A DNA stretch of 51,182 nt from contig CADBEA010000014.1 in NCBI GenBank assembly GCA_902793635.1, forward strand, positions 1-51,182, read 5' to 3'. A model generated the notes under the pieces. That model searched no databases. It saw nothing but the letters and a program-made list of their open reading frames with translations, and was not told the DNA's origin. Within the stretch, counting starts at the first letter, position 1; every line of letters starts with the position of its first letter. The translations under genes and the position numbers were made by a program. This document shows positions 8,634 through 16,690 of the stretch, piece after piece. Source of the DNA: an uncultured Erysipelotrichaceae bacterium. Its GTDB lineage: Bacteria > Bacillota_I > Bacilli_A > Erysipelotrichales > Erysipelotrichaceae.

Positions 8634-9608
8634 ATGGATCAAGTATTCAATACCATTTTGCTGGTAGCCCTCCCTGCTTCCGGCAAATCAGAAGTCAGAA
8701 ACTTCATGGCCAACATCGAGCCGGAACGTCTGCAGAAGGAATTCCATATCGGCGCCAATCTGCAGCTGGATGACTTCCCATATGTACATATGATGAGACG
8801 TATCGACGAAGAACTGGAAGCACTCAACGAAGAGCGTGTCTACTATCCCGACAACGACCATCCGTTCTTTGACGGCCGTGACTGGGGCACTCTGTGCAAC
8901 CTGCTTAACGAAGACTACAAGGATATGAAAAACCGCACGGTAGTCAAACCGGAAAGTGCCGCCGAGTTCCTGATGGAACGCATTGACAGGGCTTCCCTGG
9001 CAGCCGGTCTGCCGCCCCGCTGCAGTCTGCTGCGCAATGGTGCCCGCGAGATCATCTGCCAGAAGCTGGAAGAAGAAGCACGCGCCATGCTGGACGCCAA
9101 GCACGCTCAGTATCCTGATACATTCGAAAACAAGACGATCATCATCGAATGCGCCAGAGGCGGTCCGGACGGCAGCACCATGCCGCTGACCGGTGCCTTC
9201 GGCTATCAGTATTCCTTCCCGCAGTTCTGCCCCGAGATCCTCGAGAACGCCGTGATCCTCTATATCTGGGTCACACCGGAAGAAAGCAGAAGAAAGAACT
9301 TCGCAAGAGCCAATCCGGACGATCCGGGTTCCAACCTCTTCCACGGTGTGCCGCTGCCGGTCATGCTGGGTGACTACGGCTGCGATGACATGGAATATCT
9401 CATGGAACACACCACCGTCGAAGACACCATCACCGTCAAGGCATACGGCAGAACCTATCACCTGCCGATCGGCGTCTTTGACAACCGGGAAGACAAGACA
9501 ACCTTCCTGCGGGCCAACAAAGCTCTCTGGGACAAGGAAAGAGTCGACGATGTGACCAAAGCCATCCGCACCGCCACCGATACGATGTGGAGAAACTATA
9601 AAAGATAA
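8634..9608 (+). CDS. P-loop NTPase or kinase-like protein of unknown function
   Basis: This 324-residue protein has an N-terminal Walker A-like loop ALPASGKS (12-19), preceded by a hydrophobic strand (NTILLV), as in small-molecule kinases; the usual first Gly of GxxxxGKS is Ala. A second strand ending in IIIECARGG could be a Walker B-like or substrate-binding segment, and VTPEESRRKNFARANP resembles a kinase lid with paired Arg. It is the last gene of the transporter operon, 15 bases after the phosphoesterase with an AAAGAAGG ribosome site, and a terminator follows. It may phosphorylate the product of the upstream enzymes, but I do not recognise the family. Confidence 0.8.
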   Translation: MDQVFNTILLVALPASGKSEVRNFMANIEPERLQKEFHIGANLQLDDFPYVHMMRRIDEELEALNEERVYYPDNDHPFFDGRDWGTLCNLLNEDYKDMKNRTVVKPESAAEFLMERIDRASLAAGLPPRCSLLRNGAREIICQKLEEEARAMLDAKHAQYPDTFENKTIIIECARGGPDGSTMPLTGAFGYQYSFPQFCPEILENAVILYIWVTPEESRRKNFARANPDDPGSNLFHGVPLPVMLGDYGCDDMEYLMEHTTVEDTITVKAYGRTYHLPIGVFDNREDKTTFLRANKALWDKERVDDVTKAIRTATDTMWRNYKR

Positions 9609-9616
9609 CATACAGG

Positions 9617-9648
9617 AAAGGCCGCAGTGTGAACACTGCAGCCTTTTT
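9617..9648 (+). terminator. Intrinsic terminator of the PhnDCEE operon
   Basis: A long stem (AAAGGCCGCAGTGT / ACACTGCAGCCTTT, one mismatch) is followed by a T-run. Confidence 0.8.
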
Positions 9649-9663
9649 CTGTCCGGATGTCTA

Positions 9664-9691
9664 TTGATTACCAGACACCCGGTTGTATAGT
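9664..9691 (+). promoter_or_regulatory. Sigma-A-like promoter
   Basis: A -35 TTGATT (9664-9669) and a -10 TATAGT (9686-9691) are 16 bases apart. Transcription would begin near 9698, which leaves the ATG at 9707 almost no leader and supports the ATG at 9731 as the start of the next gene. Confidence 0.5.
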
Positions 9692-9730
9692 ATTTTGCTG
9701 AAGAAAATGCAGCAGAAAAAAAGAAATCAA

Positions 9731-10030
9731 ATGCCTGGAAAACTCGAACTCACAGAAGAACAGATCGCTGAAATCAGCGGCGGAACGACTCATGAATCAG
9801 TCGAGCTGATGCTTGCCCTCGCCAGCCGCGGATACGGAACCTTCCTCAAGATCAACGATGACAGAGATGACATCCTCGATATCGAAGGAATGAAGGAATG
9901 CCTCGCTGCCAAAGGATACAAGTTCATTCCCGCTTTCGGCGAACAGGAACTGAATATGTTCATCGGACCGGACGGTCTGCCGTACGGCAACGATTATATC
10001 GTTCACCTTCTGAAAACCGGCCAGCTCTGA
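9731..10030 (+). CDS. Small protein with a double-glycine leader
   Basis: The 99-residue protein begins MPGKLELTEEQIAEISGG, a textbook match to the double-glycine leader (ELxxEQLxxIxGG, cleavage after residue 18). The core of about 80 residues has no Cys and contains GYGTFLKIND and GYKFIPAFGEQ, with no family I recognise. The start was placed at 9731 because the promoter at 9664-9691 leaves little room for the upstream ATG at 9707. Flanking terminators on both sides make it a single-gene unit. Its leader resembles those of three other small genes in this window. A Nif11-like or bacteriocin-like secreted role is possible but unproven. Confidence 0.72.
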   Translation: MPGKLELTEEQIAEISGGTTHESVELMLALASRGYGTFLKINDDRDDILDIEGMKECLAAKGYKFIPAFGEQELNMFIGPDGLPYGNDYIVHLLKTGQL

Positions 10031-10055
10031 GATCATTTCAGAAAAGCAGAAGAAA

Positions 10056-10093
10056 GCAGTGTCATCTGTACAGATGACACTGCCTTTTCTTTT
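10056..10093. terminator. Bidirectional intrinsic terminator
   Basis: A perfect 13-bp stem (GCAGTGTCATCTG / CAGATGACACTGC, 10056-10083) has T-rich flanks on both strands. It lies between two convergent genes and can serve both. Confidence 0.85.
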
Positions 10094-10674
10094 CAGAACA
10101 GAGAAAGCTGTTCACTGTCAATCTGATAGGAAAGTTCCTTGCCGGCTGAAGCCAGATAAGAGCTGACAAGGCCGTCTTCCCTGATCCACGGTTCGATGTC
10201 TTCCCTTTCAAGGATCAGCGGCATACGGTCATGGACGGGCGCCATAGAGGCATTGGCAGCCCTCGTCAGAATGACAAAGTGATCGCCGTCCGCTTCCGTC
10301 CTGTAGAAGCCGGCCAGCCAGATCAGTTTTCCTTCCGGCCTGGTGAAGACTGCCTTCTGTTTCCGCAGATCCCATTCATAGAACGAGGCGGCCGGCATCA
10401 CACAGCGCCGTTTCTTCACGGAATCCTTGAACGTGATCTTATCCAGCACCGTCTCACTGCGGGCATTGATCAGCATCTTCCCCTTTTCAAAACCGGTAAA
10501 GCCGAAGATCATATTGCGGCCGGAAAGATGATCTCCTTCCGCCCTGATCACCGGGGCCAAAGCGGAAGGATAGATGTCACGCGGCAGGAAACGGTAAAGC
10601 AGCGGGTCGAAGTCTCTGACGATCCGCTCATATTCCGCGAACATTTCTTCCGTGATCACATATCTTCCGCACAT
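10093..10674 (-). CDS. SRAP family (YedK/HMCES-like) abasic-site DNA-protein crosslinking protein
   Basis: The 193-residue protein starts MCGRYVITEE. Once the Met is removed, Cys2 can crosslink to abasic sites in single-stranded DNA, as known for YedK and HMCES. The other conserved parts are present: INARSET (Asn70), SFYEW (Glu100) and the HDRMP motif (His148). The ATG at 10674 was chosen over a TTG six codons upstream because Cys must be residue 2. A GAGGG ribosome site lies within the end of the preceding hydrolase gene. It is the last gene of a four-gene minus-strand run. Confidence 0.92.
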   Translation of the reverse strand: MCGRYVITEEMFAEYERIVRDFDPLLYRFLPRDIYPSALAPVIRAEGDHLSGRNMIFGFTGFEKGKMLINARSETVLDKITFKDSVKKRRCVMPAASFYEWDLRKQKAVFTRPEGKLIWLAGFYRTEADGDHFVILTRAANASMAPVHDRMPLILEREDIEPWIREDGLVSSYLASAGKELSYQIDSEQLSLF

Positions 10675-10681
10675 GTTTTTC

Positions 10682-11530
10682 TTATCCCTCAAACAGATGC
10701 AGCGAGCCGCGGTTCATGACGCTCTTCTGCAAAAAATCCTCGATCAGCCGGTTGACTGTTTCCGGCTGGTCGGTATTGGAGTTATGACCGGCCCTTTCAA
10801 TGAATACCAGAGGCAGACCGGTGCGTTTATGCCATGCTTTGTTGTGCCGCAATGCGGAACCGGCTTTATCATTGCGGCCGCACAGCAGCAGTACCGGACA
10901 CTTGAAGACACAGGCGGGATCGCTGTCGATGACATCACCCAGCATCTTCATGCCATGGCCGGAGAGTTTCGCGTAATACTCCTGCTGGCCGTCATAGACC
11001 ATCATCATGTCTTTCATCAGCTGACGTCCGTATTCGCTGTCCGCCACGCCTTCCGTGCCGGCCTGCAGTAGAAAACTCCACGGTGAGATCCGATAGACCC
11101 ATTCCATCCGTTTCAGCAGATATGTCTCGATACTTGTCGTGTAAACCTTCTGGAGCGGTGCAGAGTCAATGATGACTGCACCCTTGATGTGATCGGGATA
11201 CTTTTCCGTATACATCTGGGTCACATAGCCGCCCATCGACTGACCGATCAGCACCGGATATCTGATATCCTCTTTGACCAGGATCTCATGAAGCCATTCC
11301 GCCTTGTCGCCAAGATCGAACGTCAGTTCAAACGGTCTCGATGCGGCATGGCCCGGCGCGTCCCAGACAATGATGTTGTAGCGGTCCTGAAAGAATTCGA
11401 TCTGTTTGTCAAACAGACGGTGATCGGCTGTCAGGCCGGGAAGGAAAACAAGCGTCAGCCGGTTCTCCGTCAGTTCATTTGTCCAGTAATGGATGGGGCC
11501 GCATGGGCATTCATAAATCTTTTCGATCAT
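10682..11530 (-). CDS. Alpha/beta hydrolase
   Basis: This 282-residue protein has the alpha/beta hydrolase fold signature: an oxyanion segment LVFLPGLTAD, the nucleophile elbow GQSMGG (Ser98) and a C-terminal His in ERAGHNSNTDQPE. The substrate cannot be read from the sequence; relatives are esterases, lipases or proline iminopeptidase-like enzymes. It lies three bases after a two-helix membrane protein gene and shares an operon with a second alpha/beta hydrolase (11836-12657) and the SRAP gene. The ribosome site AGAAAGG precedes the ATG. Confidence 0.85.
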   Translation of the reverse strand: MIEKIYECPCGPIHYWTNELTENRLTLVFLPGLTADHRLFDKQIEFFQDRYNIIVWDAPGHAASRPFELTFDLGDKAEWLHEILVKEDIRYPVLIGQSMGGYVTQMYTEKYPDHIKGAVIIDSAPLQKVYTTSIETYLLKRMEWVYRISPWSFLLQAGTEGVADSEYGRQLMKDMMMVYDGQQEYYAKLSGHGMKMLGDVIDSDPACVFKCPVLLLCGRNDKAGSALRHNKAWHKRTGLPLVFIERAGHNSNTDQPETVNRLIEDFLQKSVMNRGSLHLFEG

Positions 11531-11533
11531 ATA

Positions 11534-11839
11534 TCAGCCTTTCTGATGGAATTTACCGATCAGGAAACGGATCAGCGTGACGATCAGGATAATGCCGGCC
11601 AGCGTCACAACGAAGCTGAAGGGATCAAAGCCCATACGGATCGTGTCATGGCCGTTCGGTTCCATCGAATAAATATGGGTATACTGCAGACCGAAGCCGA
11701 TCTCCTGAATGATCTCACCGCCGTAGACGGTATAGGCCAGCGGCATCGGTTTATGCATGATATAGGCTGTGAAGTTGACGATCATGCCGGCGGCCATAAT
11801 CAGCAGGGAAATGATCAGCGTTTTCGCTTTGTCATTCAT
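11534..11839 (-). CDS. Small membrane protein with two predicted spans
   Basis: The protein has 101 residues. An N-terminal span (about residues 7-27) and a C-terminal span (about 76-94) frame an external or internal loop of about 45 residues. No family is recognised. It overlaps the upstream alpha/beta hydrolase gene by four bases (ATGA), so the two are co-translated, and the second hydrolase follows at once. A membrane anchor or partner role for the hydrolases is possible. Confidence 0.75.
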   Translation of the reverse strand: MNDKAKTLIISLLIMAAGMIVNFTAYIMHKPMPLAYTVYGGEIIQEIGFGLQYTHIYSMEPNGHDTIRMGFDPFSFVVTLAGIILIVTLIRFLIGKFHQKG

Positions 11840-12657
11840 TCCTCTTCACCCTCTTTCAGGAAAGCCATGATCCTTGGCAGGAAATCCTTCGCTTCTTCAT
11901 ATACACCATGTGAATAGCCGGGATAGACATAGAGTTGGCTGTCGGCGATGCCTTCATGAAGCAGATAACTGCCGCGCACACCGACCACGTCGTCTTCCGC
12001 CGCACCGATGATCAGGGTTCCGGCCGTGATCTTCGAAAGAAGATCCCTTGTGTCATGACTCAGGCAGGCATTGGCCTGGACTCTGAAATTGTCCATTGAG
12101 GCAGGAGCCGTAAAGCGGGCCATGACTTCATTGACCAGTCTGCTCTTCTTCAGGTATTCCGGTGTATAGGAGCGCTTTGCTGTATCCAGGAAGATCTTCT
12201 GATAGCCGTCTTCATCATCCGCCCAGGCAAGCCAGCTGCCGATTGCCTCACGGCTAACGGCATCGGCAAAGGGAATCGTTACGGCAAGGATCAATTTGTC
12301 GACACATTCCGGATGATCGATTGCGAGATGCTGGGCGATCATACCTCCTTCCGACACACCGAACACATCAGCCACCTCCAGCCCGAGCGATTTCATGCAG
12401 GCATAGAGATCTGCCGCCATGTCTTTTGTCGTGAAGCCTTCCGGCAGAACCCGCCGGCGGCTGAAATAATAGACCGTGTAGTCTTTCGCCAGCTGCCGGT
12501 ACATCAACGCAAAAGGAAGCGCCATTCCCTTCGCGGTCTTAAACGCGTCACCAAGTCCCGGTATCATGACCAGAACTTTTTCACCATAGCCGAATTTCAG
12601 CCAGTCAATGACTGTATCACGGATCGGCAGAGTTCCGTTTTTGGCATTCAGGATCAT
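11836..12657 (-). CDS. Alpha/beta hydrolase
   Basis: The 273-residue hydrolase has the oxyanion region MIPGLGDAFK, the nucleophile elbow GVSEGG (Ser102), and a catalytic His in YPGYSHGVYEE. The lid region is Trp-rich. A TGGAGGAAAT ribosome site precedes the ATG at 12657. It heads the minus-strand run hydrolase - membrane protein - hydrolase - SRAP. It is only distantly similar to the other hydrolase by eye, so they are unlikely to be a recent duplication. Confidence 0.85.
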   Translation of the reverse strand: MILNAKNGTLPIRDTVIDWLKFGYGEKVLVMIPGLGDAFKTAKGMALPFALMYRQLAKDYTVYYFSRRRVLPEGFTTKDMAADLYACMKSLGLEVADVFGVSEGGMIAQHLAIDHPECVDKLILAVTIPFADAVSREAIGSWLAWADDEDGYQKIFLDTAKRSYTPEYLKKSRLVNEVMARFTAPASMDNFRVQANACLSHDTRDLLSKITAGTLIIGAAEDDVVGVRGSYLLHEGIADSQLYVYPGYSHGVYEEAKDFLPRIMAFLKEGEEE

Positions 12658-12668
12658 ATTTCCTCCAG

Positions 12669-12696
12669 AAAAAAACCCGTTATGAAAACAACGGGT
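12669..12696 (-). terminator. Intrinsic terminator of the ROK kinase gene
   Basis: On the minus strand the stem ACCCGTT / AACGGGT (12675-12681 with 12690-12696) is followed by TTTTTTT. Confidence 0.8.
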
Positions 12697-12706
12697 CGTT
12701 TTAGTA

Positions 12707-13615
12707 TTACGCTTTCAGTTCGTACAGATAATGATAGAGGGCACCGATCATATTCGCGTCATTGCCGAATTCACAGGCGACAACAGACGGACGGGAAGCC
12801 GGTGTTCTGCCCTTCAGTTCTTCAAACAGTTCGTCCAGCTTGCGGTTGATCGTTTCCAGCAGGACCGGCTGCTTGGAAATGCCGCCGCCGATCGAGTATC
12901 TCTGCAGATCGAGGATCAGCTGCAGGGACATGATGCCGCAGACGACAGTGTCGCAATAGTCTTCCAGAACTTCAATGGCTGTTTCATCGCCGTTATTGAC
13001 CGCGTCAAAGAAGATACGGCCGTTGACCTCGGATACCTCACGGCCGGTAACTGTGGCATAGCGTTCCATCAGACCGTTGGTGGAGCTGACGCCTGCCCAG
13101 GAATTGCCTTTCGCATACGGATGGCCCCAGTCAGCGGAAATACCGGAGAATTCGCCGGCCGCGAACGTGTTGCCGCGGATCAGCTTGCCGCCGATAATGA
13201 CCGAGCCGCCGATGCCGGTACCGAGTGTGATGACTGAGCCGCTGTCGAAGCCCTTCATCGAGCCCTTCCACAGTTCGGCCAGTGCTGCCGCCTTGGCGTC
13301 GTTTTCAACGGAGAACGGAATCGTGATGCGGTCTTTCATGCTTTCCGGCAGATTGACACCGCTGACATAGCCGAGAGCGCCGCTCGTATAGAAGTAACCG
13401 GTTGTTGAATCAATGCGGCCCGGCGCGCTCATGCATACGGCCTGCAGGTCTTTGTCGCTGTACTTCTGATAGATTTCATAAATGACATCCTGAAAATGTT
13501 CCAGGCTGTCCCGCGGAGTGGGAACTTCACCTTTTTCAACTGTTATGATTTCATCGGTCATCAGGGCGTACTTGATATTCGTTCCGCCGACGTCAATCGT
13601 CAGATAGTTGCTCAT
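12707..13615 (-). CDS. ROK-family sugar kinase
   Basis: The 302-residue kinase has the phosphate-binding loop DVGGTNIKYA (from Asp8) and the GTGIGGSVIIGGKLIRG motif of the ROK family. The zinc motif CxCGxxGCxE found in most ROK glucokinases is absent; the matching region reads SADWGHPYAKGN. Some ROK beta-glucoside and related kinases also lack it, so the substrate may not be free glucose. The ATG at 13615 follows CAGGAGG; an upstream start would extend the protein through the ribosome site. It ends in its own terminator. It could supply 6-phosphorylated sugars for the GH1 phospho-glucosidase at 1781-3238. Confidence 0.85.
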   Translation of the reverse strand: MSNYLTIDVGGTNIKYALMTDEIITVEKGEVPTPRDSLEHFQDVIYEIYQKYSDKDLQAVCMSAPGRIDSTTGYFYTSGALGYVSGVNLPESMKDRITIPFSVENDAKAAALAELWKGSMKGFDSGSVITLGTGIGGSVIIGGKLIRGNTFAAGEFSGISADWGHPYAKGNSWAGVSSTNGLMERYATVTGREVSEVNGRIFFDAVNNGDETAIEVLEDYCDTVVCGIMSLQLILDLQRYSIGGGISKQPVLLETINRKLDELFEELKGRTPASRPSVVACEFGNDANMIGALYHYLYELKA

Positions 13616-13726
13616 AATTATCGATCCTCCTGAAATATACTGCTGTCTATATTGTACAGGATTTTCCCGTTTCCCGTACATGCATATACAAAAAAGAAAA
13701 CAGCAGGAATCTTCCCGCCGTTCTGC

Positions 13727-14059
13727 TTATTCGCGGATGAACTGCCGGTCGCTTTCCGGCATGCCCTCGTCGTCGGAAACATAACGCTCCACACTCATGT
13801 GCAGATCATATTTGTTCCGCAGTTCGAACAGTGTCTTCATCATCGGGCTGGCATGATGGACGTCGATGGCTTCCTGATTCTCCCAGGAATCGATCAGCAG
13901 CACCGTTTCCGGATCGTCCAGGGAAAGATAATACTCATAGCGCAGGTTGCCCGCTTCGGCGCGGATCAGATCGACGGTTCCGCTGTCCTTCATTTCCTTG
14001 ACGAATTCAAGAGCACTTCCGTTCGTGCCTGTGTAACGTAAATTGACTGTCAGTGCCAT
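13727..14059 (-). CDS. Antibiotic biosynthesis monooxygenase (ABM/YgiN-like) domain protein
   Basis: This 110-residue single-domain protein has the ABM pattern: AEAGNLRYEYYLSLDDP followed by LIDSWENQEAID and HHASPMM. The family forms dimeric ferredoxin-like folds that oxidise quinols or similar aromatics, or degrade haem; the small members are often of unknown substrate. It stands alone, with an AGAGAGG ribosome site and a weak terminator-like hairpin downstream (13692-13729). Confidence 0.85.
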   Translation of the reverse strand: MALTVNLRYTGTNGSALEFVKEMKDSGTVDLIRAEAGNLRYEYYLSLDDPETVLLIDSWENQEAIDVHHASPMMKTLFELRNKYDLHMSVERYVSDDEGMPESDRQFIRE

Positions 14060-14201
14060 AGTTTTGTTTTCCTCTCTATCTGTATGGTTAATTATCCTGT
14101 CCCGTTTGTCATTGAAAACGTTCGTTGTTTAATTCAATTATAACTGAAATATTTCCTTCACTGAAGAGCATCCTCTTCCTTGACTTTGCGCGGTTTTTTT
14201 T

Positions 14202-15557
14202 CTACAGCAGACCCTGGATGAAAATGAAGATGATCAGCAGCGGCAGAACAAACTGGAAGTAAGGCTTCAGGATGCCGCCGAAGCGGATCCCCTCGCCTTT
14301 GTTGCATTCGGCCAGATAGTTGTCAAAGCCCCAGCCGTACCGGGTCGTGCAGAACAGAGCGTACATCAGCGTGCCGGTCGGCAGCAGCAGATTGGAGACG
14401 ATGAAGTCCTCGCTGTCGAGAATATCACGGCCGCCGATCAGGTGAACGTCTGAGAGTAGATTATAGCCCAGCAGACACGGCATGCTGGCGACAAGCATGA
14501 ACAGGCAGTTGATCATGACGGCTTTCTTTCTGTCCCAGCCGAAGTTCTCGATCGACGTGGCAATCAGATTCTCGAAGACGGTAATGACCGTCGAGAAACT
14601 CGCGAAGGTCATAAACAGGAAGAAGAACGATCCCCACAGCCTTCCGGAAGCCATCGAGGAGAAGACTTTCGGCAGCGTCAGAAAGATCAGAGCCGGACCC
14701 TTGCCCGGATCGACATGAAAACTGAAGCAGGCCGGGAAAATGATCAGGCCGGAAACGATCGCCACAAAGGTATCCAGAGCGCAGATACGCACGGATTCCG
14801 AAGGCAGCGTGAAGTCGTCGGACATATAGCTGCCGAAGATCTCCATTGACGCGACACCGAGACTCAGGGTGAAAAAAGCCTGATTCATGGCGGCGCTGAC
14901 GACACTGCCAAGCCCCGCTTCTCTGACTCTTGCGACACTGGGCAGCAGATAGAACTTCAGACCTTCCGCCGCACCCGGCAGCAGCATCGAATGCACCGCC
15001 AGAACGACGATCAGCACCAGCAGAGCCGTCATCATGACGGTCGTGATCTTCTCGATTCCCCGGCGGATGCCCAGCGAGCATACCGCAAAGCCGGCCGTGA
15101 CCGTGACGGCCATGGCAATGGTCATTTCCAGTGGATTCGCCATCATGGCACCAAAGACACCGTCTACGGCATCGCCGGACAGACCTTCGAACGTGCCGGA
15201 CGCGAATTTGACGAAGTACGACAGCATCCAGCCGCTGACTGTCGTATAGTACATCATCAGCAGATAGCAGCCGGCAATGCAGAACCAGCCGTGCACATGC
15301 CATTTCGAACCTGCCGGTTCGAGATACCGGTAGCCTTCCACGGCACTCCGGCGGCTGCCGCGGCCGACTGCCAGTTCCATGGTCAGCACCGGAATACCCA
15401 GGACGACCAGGAAGAACAGATACATCAGGACAAAGAAGCCGCCTCCGTTCTGACCGGCCAGATATGGAAACTTCCAGACATTTCCGATCCCGATCGCGCA
15501 TCCGGCGCTGACCAGAATAAAGCCTATTCTTGAGGCGAAACTGTTGTTTGATTTCAT
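14202..15557 (-). CDS. Sodium-dependent transporter of the NSS (SNF) family
   Basis: The 451-residue protein has about twelve membrane helices. Its first helix contains GCAIGIGNVWKFPYLAG, the sodium and substrate-binding segment of the neurotransmitter:sodium symporter family (LeuT-like). Members take up amino acids or related compounds with sodium. The ribosome site AAGGGG precedes the ATG at 15557. It is a single-gene unit. The substrate cannot be assigned. Confidence 0.92.
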   Translation of the reverse strand: MKSNNSFASRIGFILVSAGCAIGIGNVWKFPYLAGQNGGGFFVLMYLFFLVVLGIPVLTMELAVGRGSRRSAVEGYRYLEPAGSKWHVHGWFCIAGCYLLMMYYTTVSGWMLSYFVKFASGTFEGLSGDAVDGVFGAMMANPLEMTIAMAVTVTAGFAVCSLGIRRGIEKITTVMMTALLVLIVVLAVHSMLLPGAAEGLKFYLLPSVARVREAGLGSVVSAAMNQAFFTLSLGVASMEIFGSYMSDDFTLPSESVRICALDTFVAIVSGLIIFPACFSFHVDPGKGPALIFLTLPKVFSSMASGRLWGSFFFLFMTFASFSTVITVFENLIATSIENFGWDRKKAVMINCLFMLVASMPCLLGYNLLSDVHLIGGRDILDSEDFIVSNLLLPTGTLMYALFCTTRYGWGFDNYLAECNKGEGIRFGGILKPYFQFVLPLLIIFIFIQGLL

Positions 15558-15602
15558 AGGATCCCCTTAACGCTAAAAACTATTATACAGCCTGACGGCA
15601 TG

Positions 15603-15642
15603 AAAAAACCTCCGCTTTCCGGCATTCACCGCTCAGCGGAGG
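15603..15642 (-). terminator. Intrinsic terminator
   Basis: On the minus strand CCTCCGCT / AGCGGAGG (15609-15616 with 15635-15642) is followed by TTTTTT. It ends the interrupted double-glycine gene at 15671-15952. Confidence 0.8.
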
Positions 15643-15670
15643 CATTCTGCATTGTCTTTCAAAAGAATGA

Positions 15671-15952
15671 TCAGCCCAGTACTTTCTGCAGATAAGCCAT
15701 AAATTCGGCATGCGTCATCCGCTCGTCGGTACAGTCCATCGTATACATGTTCGTCCTGTCGTCACCCGATTCCGTGAAGGAACGGAAACCCGGCACCTTC
15801 GCCAGCAGACAGTCGTAAACATCACCGAGTTCAATTTTGTCCGAATTCCGGAAGCACTCCGGAAATCAGGCATAAAGATATTTTCCCAGTTCAACCGTTT
15901 CAGCTTCGCTGCCGCCGACAATCATGTTCAGTTCTTCGTCGTTCAGTTTCAT
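15671..15952 (-). pseudogene. Double-glycine-leader small protein interrupted by an in-frame TGA
   Basis: A GGAG ribosome site (15960-15963) lies seven bases before an ATG at 15952. The product begins MKLNDEELNMIVGG, a double-glycine leader, then 14 residues ending in KYLYA, and meets TGA at 15866-15868. The same frame then stays open for another 64 codons with protein-like content (FPECFRNSDKIELGD, then MDCTDERMTHAEF) to a TGA at 15671-15673, directly before a terminator. The simplest reading is a nonsense mutation of a Trp codon (TGG to TGA). Alternatives are UGA read-through or selenocysteine, or a true 28-residue precursor giving a 14-residue peptide. The interrupted full length would be 93 residues, close to its relatives here. 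Confidence 0.65.
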
Positions 15953-16093
15953 TTTTGTTCTCCATCCGCAATTGTTGTTTTTTCTTTACATAAGGATTGT
16001 AATACATAATCATGGGTAAATCTTCCGGTTATTTCTCTTTCCGGAGCATAACAATATAACATCGGCTGTAACGGGTGTAAAGAATGTCTTTCC

Positions 16094-16645
16094 TTATTGT
16101 TCTTCCGGAAAGACCAGGTATTCAACAGGTACGGATGCGGTCAGCCATACACCGTTGGCGGAGAGATAAAAGACATGGCCCTGTTCCTGCATTTCCTTTG
16201 CCTTTACGACCAGAATTGCAGGCCGCCCGTGCCGTACACCTACTTTGTATGCCGTATCCGTATCCGGGGAAAGATGCACATACAGCCTTCCTTTCGGCAG
16301 CAGCCCCTGTTTCCGGATGCTTTCCAGATACTTTTCACCGGTGCCGTGGAACAGATATTCCGGCGGCACGCATTCCTTCAGTCCGACGTCGACCAGTATG
16401 GAATGGCCCTGGGAAGCGCGGATCTTCGTATGATCCCCATTGAAGGCATAACGCTGTTTTTCATCCTCCCGGACGATCTTTTCCAGCATCTCCATATCAA
16501 ACGGATACTTCTTCGCGATGCCTTCGACCAGTTCCATGACGTCCGCCCAGCCGTGTTCATCCAGCGCGATGCCGATTTTCTCGGGATGATGGCGCAGGAT
16601 CAGAGACATGAATTTGCTGATACGGATCTCTTTCTCGTTCTTCAT
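16094..16645 (-). CDS. kptA: RNA 2'-phosphotransferase Tpt1/KptA
   Basis: The 183-residue protein has the KptA motifs in order: LILRHHPEKIG near the N-terminus, RASQGHS in the middle, then HGT and HLSPD. The family transfers an internal RNA 2'-phosphate to NAD+, giving ADP-ribose 1'',2''-cyclic phosphate. In yeast this finishes tRNA splicing; in bacteria, which lack that pathway, the natural substrate is unclear and RNA repair or nucleic-acid ADP-ribosylation has been suggested. The ribosome site TGAGGA precedes the ATG at 16645. It stands alone. Confidence 0.95.
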   Translation of the reverse strand: MKNEKEIRISKFMSLILRHHPEKIGIALDEHGWADVMELVEGIAKKYPFDMEMLEKIVREDEKQRYAFNGDHTKIRASQGHSILVDVGLKECVPPEYLFHGTGEKYLESIRKQGLLPKGRLYVHLSPDTDTAYKVGVRHGRPAILVVKAKEMQEQGHVFYLSANGVWLTASVPVEYLVFPEEQ

Positions 16646-16690
16646 GCGTTCCTCACTTCGCGGATGCCGCGTGTTTCCTACACTGTCAGT

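Noticed and set aside
8688-9611. Minus-strand open frame opposite the P-loop protein gene
   Set aside because: Composition is that of an antisense frame, and the plus-strand gene has an operon position and a ribosome site.
13692-13729. Hairpin after the ABM monooxygenase gene
   Set aside because: Pairing is short and broken, so it is not listed as a terminator.
14461-15501. Long minus-strand open frame of 346 codons
   Set aside because: It lies inside the NSS transporter gene in another frame, is Arg-rich and has no family features.
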